Below are positions 11,817 through 22,272 of a stretch of 64,000 nucleotides of DNA, piece after piece; within the stretch, counting starts at the first letter, position 1, and each line of letters starts with the position of its first letter. The notes beneath the pieces are model-generated. The model did no database searches and was not told the DNA's origin. It saw only the letters and a list, made by a program, of their open reading frames with translations. Origin of the DNA: Spisula solida (Eukaryota > Mollusca > Bivalvia > Venerida > Mactridae); assembly GCA_947247005.1 (NCBI GenBank), contig OX365945.1, forward strand, positions 38,618,551 to 38,682,550, read 5' to 3'. The position numbers were made by a program, and so were the translations under genes.

Positions 11817-13289
11817 TAGCGGACAATACGGATGTCGTTCCGCTTTACGATAACACATGTCACGTGATTTGGTCAGAGTTCGACACTAATGGATTTGGAA
11901 ATTTGTGTTAAAATCCCGCACTGAAGCAAAGTTACTGAAAAATGGCTGCCAATAGAATAACAAAAATTTGCGATATTTGGCAGCTCATAAATTTTCTTTT
12001 ATTTTTTAATGATGTTTAAAAATATTCCAAAAACTAGTGTAGGCCCCTGTCTAAAAAAGAAAAGATAATAATTATCAGTCTTTAATGGTTGCTGTGCAAC
12101 CCATTCTTTAGATGGGGAGGGCTATTTCCTAAATGTTTGGAAACAAAAATGGCAGCCATTTTTTCCCCGCTTCGGAAGGAAATTTTAACATTTTCAGTGC
12201 ATAAACGATGCTACAAACTGTTATGGGACACATGATTACTCTGAGATAACGAAGTAAATCGAGCGGGAATCGTTCATATGTGCGAAATATCAACCAATCT
12301 TAAGAAAATTTAATAAAAACGACACATTTCCGGTTACTTGAAGTGAAGTTGAAGTTGACATGTTCCGGTTACTTTCCTTTGCAAAGCGGTTACTTCCCTT
12401 TGCAATACAATAAGTATAAATTCCGTTTCGGGTCTTTACGTATCCGGACCGGACTGATAATTCCACATCGTAGTTGTAGGTTATTGTAAAGAAAGTAAAA
12501 CGAATGCATTTTCGTAATTCCTCGCCGAGATGTAATAAAATTCCCTCCAAAATAATCAACAAACGTAAAAATATTCGCGGGATAATGTTCGCGAAAACTA
12601 AATACATGTTGTTGTTGTTATTGGATACAATAAAACCCGGAATTTTCCGTCTGAATATCTTTTATGTTTTGACGATTTGCAACAGGATTTATTTAACAAG
12701 AAAATGTCATTAAGATTAAAGATGTTTGATATTTAATCGTAATATTATTAATTGAAATGAAAATAGCCTTTTCTCTTGAACACAAGTACTGTCTGATATA
12801 CTCATGCAACCCATTACTGTATAAAAAGGTAACATATCAAATTAGGCCTATTTGAAATCAGTTGTTATCTTTGTTTATATATAAATATCTAATTATGCAT
12901 TTTTAAATTAGTTACCCCTGAATTAAGTAGACATAGAATTAAACAAATTGAAAAATGTGCATTATCCACAGACAGATATATTTTCATTTTGATCGGGCTG
13001 ACAAATGTTCATTCGGACTGACAAACGATAGCAGGTTCATATCGTCCTTCGTTACTTCGTACCAAATATTTCGTATCAAACCGCTATCGAGCGCTTTCTT
13101 GTGCAACGGACCGCTTCTGTAGGTTGCATAAACGTAGTAAAGCGCTCGGTAGCGCCTTTTGGAAACGGATTGGTTAGGTAACGGGCTCCAGGTTCGTAAC
13201 TTCGTAACCGAAAAATTTATTGTAAAGTTATGCATCATCAAAAAAATCCAGTACTAGATGAGCATGTTACAAATAATGTAGGTCCGCTA
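11817..13289. mobile_element. Element B, copy 1 (about 1.47 kb)
   Basis: Begins TAGCGGACAATACG and ends GTCCGCTA. It aligns along its length with 22273-23704 in the same orientation, sharing for example 'aaaatcccgcactgaagcaa', 'tcgagcgggaatcgttcata' and 'aagcgctcggtagcgccttt'. No transposase is visible. The sequence AATATGCTGTGCAT follows both copies on the right, so the true end may lie 15-25 bases further. The superfamily is not assigned. Confidence 0.8.
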
Positions 13290-14137
13290 AAAATATGCTG
13301 TGCATATAATTATATAGTTCATATTACAATTGTACAGTAATATGTTGCTTTTTGTGTCGCAACAATAATATCCTCCAAATAGAGTTGTGCGGTCGAGGTT
13401 TGAATTTGAAAATGAACTGTGAAGTTTGAGTAAATTAAGAGGGGTTTTCTCAACATAAAATCAAAGAACATTAATGTAAGGCAGTTAATATCCGTAACAA
13501 TGTATTTCATCTTTTTATTGAAAATATGTAAAAGTCGGACGTTTTACACATGTGTCTCGGTCGCGGTTGGCCTTATGTATACCCTTTCATGAATATTGAA
13601 CAATTGTCCTGTCCGCCACATGAGTAGAAGTTGCCGGTTCCTTATGGGAGGGTAAGTCAGTACTGGCTGGATAAAGTCCAACAAAACAGCTCAGATGAAT
13701 ATGTCGCCGTACATAACTTACAAAATGCCGAGAAACGGCGTAAAAACACGAATCTAAACATAACTGCATGTATGTAAAAAAACGCAGTGTCGCGTTAAAC
13801 TTGCGATGAGATTTTGAACTTAAAATCACGTCTTGTAAATTAAATCTCACATCGTCATTTTATATATACTGACGTCAAGAATAAACGCTACATTGAAAAA
13901 GTGAATAACTTATTATTTTCCAAAACATTCCCGTGATTATCGACACATCATCGATCAAGCTAAGAACGCGCCTACCGAAGCGAAGAGAAAATCCCGATCT
14001 GGTCCCGATGTGCCCAGGTATGGTACGACGCATGATTCGCAAGTGCGCCTCCTGCTCCTTTACCAGGAGGTATTTCCAGTCGACAAAGTGCAGTTACATG
14101 CTGAAGTAAATTTATAAGGTGAAATTCACAATGAAAT

Positions 14138-14696
14138 TTGGAAAATGAAAGCAATTTAAATGTCACGACTAAAAGGGAAAATCCAGCATGGGTTTTTGGA
14201 ATGCTGGAAAGTGGAATTTCGCAAATTGACGTCGTTGGACGTTTTTTTGCTTCAACATCCACTGTCACCAGATTATTTCAACGCGTAAATATCACTAGGA
14301 GCTTATCAGATATGTCTCGCTCAGATGCGCCGCGTGTGATCTATGTACGTCAAGACGTTTATATCCGTTAACGTCACCTGCGTGTCCGCTTGATAACGTC
14401 ACTATTGATTTCTTCTCATGTGAAAAGTAATTGTGGTCTGACTGCGATGTTTAACAATAACTAGCATTTTTCCTAGAAAACATTCCTTTGGAACAATTGT
14501 GGGACGTCATTGATCGCCGTTTACGTCAGTTTTAACGTCAGCTACGAAACGTTCAGGCATTACAGACTGTGAGTACGCTATGTACGAGTGCTGTTTAGCT
14601 TGTGTGGATCAACTAGGCGAAGATTGTCAGCAGTTGTTGCAGAACATGGAGGGCATACGCGATACTGACATCTTGGGTAGGGTAACGTTTTTGGAT
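14138..14696 (+). pseudogene. Tc1-like transposase remnant, internally deleted
   Basis: The N-terminal 77 codons (14138-14371) read as the helix-turn-helix of Tc1-type transposases: FGMLESGISQIDVV, STVTRLFQRV, SDMSRSDAPRV, RQDVYIR. The C-terminus is recognisable at about 14476-14696: IPLEQLWDVIDRRLRQ near 14480-14530 and EHGGHTRY before a stop near 14672. The catalytic DDE core that should lie between (roughly 150-200 residues) is missing, leaving about 100 bases. Further stops and frame changes are present. It cannot encode an active transposase. Family assignment rests on motif order only. Confidence 0.75.
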
Positions 14697-14864
14697 CGCA
14701 ATTTTTAACATCTTAATGGCGATAATACCAAATGGGAATTAGTAGACATGTTTTCACACCTCTAAATTTTAGTCTTTGAGTAGAAATTATATTGTTACTA
14801 TCCTAACGTATGAAATACCCGAACATATTGGTAGGTGTAGCGTTCATTTTTGACGTCAGTTTAT

Positions 14865-15476
14865 ATATATCCTTTCCGCTACCATAGCGTACTAATGCAG
14901 ACTCGCCGGGATGGCCATTTTGACCTTCCGTAGTTTTCGACCTAAATGCCCATATTCGTGAATTTTGCTGTCATGGGTACACAGGCATCCCAGACTAAAG
15001 AATAATACGGGCCCAGGGTCGTGCACATGTTTTTGGGCCCGCTGGACCCCTTTAAAGAGGGCTTTGAACGTAGATTTTACAAAACTGAAATTACTGGTCC
15101 TACCCACCATTGCGGTACGATTCCCTGTGGAATTGCATTAACATGTAGCGCCAAATTTTTTTATTTTTCAATAGAAGGGATATAAGGCTAGACAAAAGGG
15201 TCGGGATCAATGCCCTAAAGGGGCCAAAAATCAGGCCTGTCAAGCTAAAAAAAAAAAGTTTTTCGCGCAAGGGTCACCGTCACATCGTCATTTCCGGTGA
15301 CCTTTAGTCGAAATTTTGACAATTTTTCCTACTTTCGGTTTGGTGCAGGTGTGTAGCATCCGGATGTATCGAGTTTTTATCAGTGCTGCAAGTCAATAGT
15401 GTCTCAGGGACGAGGTATAGGGACCATATGAATTTCTCATAGCCCCCCAAAAATCGTGGTAGCGGAAAGGATATAT
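14865..15476. mobile_element. 612-bp TIR element (family M), copy 1
   Basis: Left end ATATATCCTTTCCGCTACCA and right end TGGTAGCGGAAAGGATATAT are perfect inverted repeats in TA-rich flanks. It sits within element C. A diverged copy in opposite orientation lies at 56545-57067, sharing for example a 'gctagacaaa..ggtc..atcaatgccct' block. No coding frame is convincing. Confidence 0.8.
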
Positions 15477-16707
15477 GGTTAAAACGGTCTCCAATAGGTA
15501 CGACTGAGCTCTCTCGAAACTGCGTATACTTCCATTTTCTCCAGTTGACAGTAAATTTCTATACAGCGTATATACAGCACCGCGCACCGTGTTCTCGGGT
15601 TTATTTTACACTCTGCACTAAAGTAAACGGACGAGTGATTAGCAAGTCGATATTAATAACCACGGGCGTATACTCCCGAAGCACTCGCGATGACACTCAA
15701 TGTAGCAATACTTCCCGAAGCTTACCCGAAACATCGGGGGGGGGGGGCTTCCCTCACACAACGAGGAACCGTATGCGTTTAGTCGGCAGTACATCCCGAG
15801 ACTGGTGGAGTGACGCATAAAACCAGAACACATAGATTTCACAAATTGTCTTATGACTTTCCCGAAGCTTTCCCAGGACCTCGAGGACCCCGTTCCCGTG
15901 CCTCCCGATGCTCAATAATTCCCATCAGTTTCTGTCAGTGTTTCTTCAGTATAACATTTGTGTTATGTCATATGACAATTACGGTAGCATAGAGGGAACA
16001 CAGGAAACATTTTATTGTCCACGTGCTTACGTGTCATTACCACGTGGACACGTATTAGCTATCACATGCACATGTGTTACGTAAACATGTATGAAACTAA
16101 AACTAAAATTAACTAAAATATTTTATTTATCACGTGCGCATGTTAAACTTACACGTGCACAGGCAATAACTTACAAAATTTAAAATTGATAAAAGTTATC
16201 TAGGCATCTGCTCATATCTAAAGTATATTCATAATCGCTATAGTAGACAATATATATACACCCGTGGTTATATCAAAAGGCAGGCCACTCAAGCGTTTTC
16301 TATAGTACTAGTTGACTATACCCGAGAAACCCGTGCGCTTTATGGTAAGATTTAATGCGTCGTGGTTTGATGTCCACTGTAAACTGATGAAAATTGGAGA
16401 CTGCACAATTTTCGAGACAATTCATTCGAATATTTAAATCGTTTCTCTTACATAGCGAATAATTGTGATTGTTTCTGTAATTCCGAGCATTGAGCGCAAC
16501 TCCTTTCTGAACGTGATACACGGGTACGTACTACTGTACTGTAATCTTTACAATCTTGTACAATGTAGTTACTGATAAAATAAAAAGTTACGGGTGGGTA
16601 CTACTTTACAATACTGTTCATTTTGTTAATATTTTGAGAAAATCCCTCTTACATTTACTCAAACTTCACAGTTCATTTTCAAATTCAAACCTCGACCGCA
16701 CAACTCT
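15477..16707. other. Remainder of element C, no gene recognised
   Basis: Contains a run of nine G at about 15737 and a cluster of CACGTG palindromes at 16020, 16041, 16131 and 16152. Short open frames (for example around 15545-15820) show no recognisable domain. Confidence 0.4.
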
Positions 16708-16944
16708 AATGAGGGAATGTGTAAGTAGACAGGTACATGTTACCTCGGTTGCTATAAAGAATTGCATGCATAATAAAAGTTGAATGTCACATGCATAGTC
16801 ATATTTTATAATTGTCATTGTACTTAGCCTCAAAAAGCTTATACAGTAGTACGTAATTTTGTGTCCATTAAAACAGAATCGTAGTGCATGATAGGGATGA
16901 TGATAATCGTTTGTGTAAAAGAGTAAAGCATAGTTGATCAGAAG

Positions 16945-17739
16945 TTATGTTTTTTTCTTGGAAACACTCTGTGCGGCAGCATATCTAGTTCTTTTTTCTG
17001 GTATCCTTGAGCTGGTATTGGTATAAGTCGGTGACATGTATGTAGCAAGTGTCTTTTGACCCGAGATATATGGTCTGGTCTGTTTTGCTTGTTTCGGTGC
17101 TACGCTACGTTTTTCAATGCCTCCACGAGGGGTTTGATCGGCGATTTTACACGCACGTGTTATTTTGACGTTCGGAGGTGTCGGAATGTTTTCACTTTCC
17201 GTGTCACTGGCTGTGTAGTCTTCGGTCGGTGGTTGAGGTACATCAGGGGTGTTGATAGCAGACTCAAATTGTGTACACTCTGATTGTTTATGTACCTGTT
17301 TCATACACAACCTACAAGTCCAATCATTCAAGCACGTGTGTTTCGTATGACCCGCTTGTAGACATTTTGTGCATGTGTTTGGATGACGATCGTCTTTGGT
17401 TGGTTGGCCAAAGTGTATTACACGCCCTTTGAATTGACCACACATTATGAAGGGAGGAAGAGGTTCATTGAGGGATGTTGCAGATAAAATAACAATGCGA
17501 TTCACAGTTTCGCAATTCGTCAGTTTCCCCTTATAACGTAGTTTGTCTCTATACAAGGTGATAACATTATCACCTTTTAGTGTTAGCACTCTGGTTATGT
17601 TCCCGTCATCTACCGAGAGGGGTATATTTTTAACTTTGACTCTGATGGAACTTTCACTGTCCAAGCGGTTAGGGTTTGTTCTCAATATTGGAACACACAT
17701 ACCTCTCAATTGTACCCCTTCGGACATCAATTTAACTTT
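16945..17739 (-). pseudogene. LINE ORF1, C-terminal part with two CCHC zinc knuckles
   Basis: The nucleic-acid-binding partner protein of the LINE whose ORF2 lies at 6676-11654. From 17730 the frame runs about 260 codons to a stop at 16945. It has an RNA-binding-like opening (VKVKNIPLSV) and two zinc knuckles of form C-X2-C-X4-H-X4-C, residues 120-133 and 139-152 counted from 17730. A hydrophilic tail rich in Pro, Thr and Lys follows. The frame is cut at its N-terminal side by element A copy 2; the missing part is at 19564-19722. CCHC-containing ORF1 proteins are known in Tx1/L1-type and several other LINE clades. Confidence 0.85.
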
Positions 17740-18678
17740 GGCCCATATTCACATGTCGGTCCTCCACTCCAACTCGACTAACACTAACCTAAGGTAGCCT
17801 CAAGTGTAGCTGGAGTGACGGTCGAGTTAGTGAAGGTCGAGTGGAGATTTGGTATTCACATGGGTAACTCGTCCTCGACTTTCCTGAGTGTGTGACCGTT
17901 ATAATAAATGGTAGGATATTACACTGTACAAACAATCTGTGCTTTATTATTGAAATGGTTGGTTGTGTTTCGATGCATTTAACAAATTAAAACTATAATT
18001 TTGATGATGTTTATGCTACATTCTTTATATTTCTTTGAACTCGCTCAAATAAAACCTTTATTTGAATAATCAAAAATAGAGAGTTTGATTATTGCAAAAA
18101 TAATAGTGGATCAGTTAACATAAAACTTCGATGTAATTAATGTTGAATGAACGTGTATAATGATTTACAATGATATATTCCAACAAAACATTTATGCAAG
18201 ACAATGCGTACGCGTTCTAAATGAATAAAGAATGCGCATATCGAAGAAGACACCGTACCATTTGCCTTATGTTTTCGGCGTGGACTCAATATTAAATATC
18301 ATATCACGTCAATATGAATTCCACCGACCGTCAAACAGGTAATGTCTTGTTAATAATTTAGAAGTCAATGGAGATGGACTCCGTTCCGGGGAAGCCCGAC
18401 AACTAGAAAGCCATAATTCCAAGAATGTCATTTAATCAGCGACATGTATAAAAAAATTAGTACATAAGTTAGCTTATGCATGACATTCTTGGTTTTAGGT
18501 TGGTTATGAAACAAGTTGGTACAACCTTGAACTAATATTAACCATTCTAGACACATCATGCCCAATTTTATCCATTGTCACAATGATATCGATATACATA
18601 AGAGAAGAGAAGCCAGCTTTCGCTTATTATGCTGGACATCTTCCAAAGGAAATACTAAGACCATTTCTTTTTTAGCAT

Positions 18679-18754
18679 GAAGTGACCCCGGATCGAACCT
18701 GGGGCTTCCCGCACTCGAAGCGGACGCTCTAACAGTAGGATATCGAGGCGGCAC
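18679..18754 (-). tRNA. tRNA-like sequence in element A copy 2
   Basis: Inverted counterpart of 10911-10987, with the same A-box region, anticodon stem-loop and T arm (GGTTCGATCCGGGG on the minus strand). Only scattered substitutions separate the two. The acceptor stem is not formed, so it is a tRNA-derived part of the element. Confidence 0.55.
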
Positions 18755-19141
18755 ATTGACTCATGAATGATTGCAATGCACATCATCAGTATGTGTTGCA
18801 AGTTAGCACGTTTTTTATTCGTTTAAATATTTCAGTCATCTTCATATCAACATTGGACGGGATTAAAAATAATAATATGGCAAAGAATGAAAACAATAAC
18901 GTTATAATTTCATAGTTATGCTCCATATATAAATACCATGCATTTAATTAACATCGCGGTAATATGACTAAATTTTAATTCCAGATACCTAATACACTTA
19001 TTACAGTAACTTTATTTATCCAAAAAATATACTTTTAGATAACAAATTATAAATAAATTTATATTTATGATTGTATATTTATCAACCCACACGATCATAT
19101 GTATTTGTTGTGTAGTTTAATTTGAAACTACAATAACTTCA

Positions 19142-19318
19142 TTAGTTCAACATTCGTGCGCTAAATCGGTATGTACGTAACCACATTTGAGTGTAGCTGG
19201 GGAACTTTTCCAAGAATTTCACATTATCCATGCTTTCTAAAGTTTTGCTCCTATCCGGGATATTTCTAAAAGGTAAACTCATCTCCTCAAATGCTTCTAC
19301 CTCGAGTGGATTGTCCAT
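19142..19318 (-). CDS. 58-codon conserved small ORF of element A, copy 2
   Basis: Same start, stop and length as the frame at 10348-10524. Differences are mostly amino-acid-changing (for example Ile to Ser near residue 14 and Gly to Asp near residue 31), so there is no clear sign of purifying selection from two copies. Function unknown. Confidence 0.4.
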   Translation of the reverse strand: MDNPLEVEAFEEMSLPFRNIPDRSKTLESMDNVKFLEKFPSYTQMWLRTYRFSARMLN

Positions 19319-19563
19319 TTTAGTTAGTGACTAACTTTGGTATTCACTAACATTCCATTGAGTTTGGTTGGAGTCACGCTCAAGTCGACGTTTCGCTCCC
19401 TCGAAAATTCCTCACTCAGTCGAGTCAACTCCAGCTACACTTACCGTTGTGAATACCAATTTCAGGTTAGGTCGAGTTCACACTCAAACGCACGGACGAA
19501 ACGATAATTAAATTTGGATTAACTCAGTGAGTGAGAGTGGAGGAGAGGATGTGAATATGGGCC

Positions 19564-19731
19564 TTAGTCTTCTAGATTGTCAAGATAGTTTCTCCACATA
19601 CCGTTCACCCTTTGTAAACCAGTGATATGTGGCAGATCTATACTTAAGCCTAAAGCTTCATATAACTCACTGTGTGATAACCATTCCGCTTGATCTGGTC
19701 TTCGTTCCTCAAACAACGCAGATTATTTCAT
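19564..19731 (-). pseudogene. LINE ORF1, N-terminal fragment
   Basis: On the minus strand the frame starts at ATG 19731-19729, meets a TAA at 19723-19725, then reads openly: FEERRPDQAEWLSHSELYEA, later LPHITGLQRVNGMWRNYLD. It runs straight into element A copy 2 at 19563. On the far side (17739 downward) the protein continues KVKLMSEG. This is therefore the N-terminal piece of the ORF1 at 16945-17739, separated by the insertion. No known domain was recognised in this part. Confidence 0.7.
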
Positions 19732-19744
19732 AAAGACAAGCGGG

Positions 19745-19757
19745 ACGCCATCTTGGT
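19745..19757 (-). promoter_or_regulatory. YY1-like motif just upstream of LINE ORF1
   Basis: The minus strand reads CCAAGATGGCGTC 15-30 bases before the ORF1 ATG. AAGATGGCG is the core of the YY1 site that drives several vertebrate L1 5' ends. Its use here is inference from motif and position. Confidence 0.4.
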
Positions 19758-19989
19758 TGTCACTATTGGTTGACACGTTGTCCGTTTCATGATTTTCAGT
19801 CAGCATGACTTTAGTGATCAATGTTTGCGCGTTTTAAACACAGAACAGTATTCCAAATATGTTTATGTATAGAATTATGCTTGTTTAAAACTACTATCCA
19901 TTTGAATCACAGTTTTATTCGGGTTAATATCGCCTCCGTTAAAAACATTACCTTGGCTGTGTATATACCGGAAACCAGTCATTGGGTTT

Positions 19990-20190
19990 CTTAGAAAACC
20001 TGGGTTATAGACTTATAGTCTCCCCCAGAGAGACCATTTCTCTCCTGGTTGGTGTGCAGCCAACATCGAGATACAGCTTCCAGGGATATCGAATATGTAC
20101 AGACAGCGCCCTCAGAGGTACTAATTCACACCTGGGTTGGGTGGAGCAGACGGGATCAAACACAGGACCTCTGGATCTCTAAAACTGCAT
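19990..20190 (-). mobile_element. Possible tRNA-derived SINE fragment
   Basis: The minus strand holds a B-box-like TGTGTTTGATCCCGTC followed by a body with a CTGGAAGCTGTATCTCGATG phrase. No A box is visible at the expected upstream distance. Could be a 5'-decayed SINE. Confidence 0.35.
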
Positions 20191-20279
20191 ATAGAATTTC
20201 TTGCGCTTTTGACGTTTGCACTGTTTGTCCAGATGCATGTGATGGACAGTTGGCTCATTAAAAAAGTTTCGTGGAGTTA

Positions 20280-22272
20280 ATAGTCCGAGAGCCCACGGAC
20301 TTTTATTGCAACGAAGGAGGCCAAAAGAAGTTTGTACATATTTTGAAAGGTTATTTCATATGCTATATGAAAACCCATTTCTTAAGTGTCAAAGCCGTGT
20401 ATACCTACATTTTTTTCTCCTTTTTGTATCATGGGGTGAATGAAAAAAAAGGATAAATTCCTAAGGGGGTAGGGGTAGCTTTATGTCTAATAAAAAACGA
20501 AAACAATGTTCAATGTGGACAATTCTTGCCAAATTTGAACGAACACATAACGGGCAACACTGTTAATATAAAACAACCATAACCTTGACTTGTAATAATG
20601 AAGTAAATAGGGGTCAAAGGTCAACAATATGATAAAACCCATAGAATTTATACAAATGCTCCAGTATACTTTTTCATCAAATTTCACACTTTCCCCAAAA
20701 TTCAATATTTTGCACATAATTGTATTCCTTTATGTATACTTAATATAAAATGTTATACAATTGATAAGAAGATATCCGAATTTGACAAAAAAATCATGTT
20801 TGTATCATATGGGTGCAAATTGAAGCAATTGAAAAATTGCAGTATTTTGAGGGTATGCTTAGTTTTACTTCTACCATTGTTTCTATTGGTCAGTAACAAT
20901 AGCATTGATTGAATATTGTTTTCATATCAGGTAATATGAATATTCCATCGCTCATAAAATAAGTCAAAATATTCAACTCTTTTACATGTACAAAAGGTCA
21001 AAGGTCAAATATGTAGAACAATAAATAAAAGTAGAGTAAAAACGCAAACATGTGATATCTGTATAAGTCCGAGAACCCACATACTTTTTTTCAATGAAAG
21101 AGGCCAAAAGAAGTTTGCATATATTTTGAAAGAATAGTTCATAGCCTATCTGACAACCCATTTTATAAGTGTCTAAGCCGTGGCTATCTATGCTCGTTTG
21201 CGCATTTATATGCCATGAGGTCAATGTGAAAATTTGTAATTTGCTGATGGGGGTTGGGCTATTTATATGTCTACAAAAAAGACAAAATGAACTTAAATGT
21301 CAGCAGAATCGCGATATAGGTAGAATACATATTTGGAAACATTATAAAAACTTACTAATTCAGTGTAGCAATACCACGTGGTTTTTGACTACAGTTCAAA
21401 GTAGAAATTTGTAAACATTGGAACACGAATGTAGCCATTAGTGTTTTATTTTTTGATCGATTTCTATAAAATATTCGCCACGCTAAGGGGAACACTATTT
21501 GATTTCCATGAAATATAAAATCATTTTCAGGGGCTGTGCCGTTTTGTCCATTACCCTGTGAAACCCTGGAACGTGTAGGTTTCACAGGGTAATGGAAAAA
21601 TCGGTAAAGCTGCTGAAAAAGATCTTATATTTCATGGAAAGCAAATAATTTCCCTCTTAGCGTGGCGTATATTTCATAGAAATCGTTGAAGAAATAAAAT
21701 ACTTATGTCTATTTTATTTTCCAATGTTTAAAAATTTCTTCTTGTAACTGTAGCCAAAAGTCACGTGGTATTGCTACACTGTAATTATAGAATGTCATTT
21801 GCAAGTATGTATTATATGGGGGTCAAAGGTCACTGAACTTTTAAACTGTATGAAACTAAGGCAATCTTGCCCAAACGGTTGTTACTTTAACTTCCATTTT
21901 TCTTCAAAATTAATAATTTGTACGTAGTTTCATTCATACATGTATTCGAATTCATAAGAATATATATTTGTTTGAAAAATAAATAAGTCCAAAGGCACAA
22001 GAAAACGATCATTTGTCATACTGGTAGCATCACAAAAAGGCCATCATATCGAGGAAATGGTCATGTTTATATCTACGATTTATTTACTTGGCAGTCTATG
22101 TAGATATATTTTAATAAATAACTGCATATATGTCAGGTCATTTCAGTGAAGCAAAGTTTAATGTGAAAGGTCAAGGTCAAATATGCATTAAAAGGTCAAG
22201 GTCAAATACGTAAAAAATATCACAATTAGCCCTGAATGCGCAACAATTTGTTATGTTTTCATTCAGTACTAA
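20280..22272. repeat. Large inverted repeat, left arm
   Basis: Begins ATAGTCCGAGAGCCCACGG and matches the right arm (to 28730) in reverse complement with small indels. The arm is itself two related monomers: AGTCCGAGAGCCCAC at 20281 recurs as AGTCCGAGAACCCAC near 21066. Each is followed by 'aggccaaaagaagtttg'. It is rich in AGGTCA motifs. A MITE (21361-21781) and element B copy 2 (22273 on) were inserted after the arms formed. The arm resumes at about 23730-23930. Confidence 0.9.
21361..21781. mobile_element. 421-bp palindromic MITE with TAATT target duplication
   Basis: Ends CAGTGTAGCAATACCACGTG and the inverse. The whole element is close to one long palindrome centred on TTACCCTGTGAAACC and its complement near 21560-21595. 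TAATT stands on both sides (21356-21360 and 21782-21786). The matching place in the right arm (AATTA at 27650-27654) is uninterrupted, giving a natural empty site. The superfamily is not assigned. Confidence 0.92.

Larger units (their letters stand above)
13381..16707. mobile_element. Element C, 3.3-kb TIR element in the LINE spacer
   Basis: The left end AGAGTTGTGCGGTCGAGGTT and the right end are inverted copies over about 75 bases with one small indel. AAT flanks both ends (13378-13380 and 16708-16710), suggesting a 3-base target duplication. It encloses a Tc1-like transposase relic (14138-14696) and another TIR element (14865-15476). Whether the Tc1 relic is the original gene of element C or a later passenger is not clear. 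Confidence 0.8.
17740..19563. mobile_element. Element A, copy 2 (1.82 kb, both TIRs present)
   Basis: Both ends carry the inverted motif GGCCCATATTCACAT, followed by related CTCCACTC-rich sequence. It interrupts LINE ORF1 between residues reading NYLDNLED and KVKLMSEG. The right 1.2 kb matches copy 1 (10103-11296). The left 0.6 kb (17740-18367) is absent from copy 1. Target duplication is unclear: TAA/AAA at the junctions is compatible with a 2-3 base duplication. Contains the small ORF and tRNA-like sequence described separately. Confidence 0.85.

Noticed and set aside
15545..15820. 91-codon frame in element C
   Set aside because: Contains a low-complexity glycine stretch from a poly-G run and no recognisable domain.
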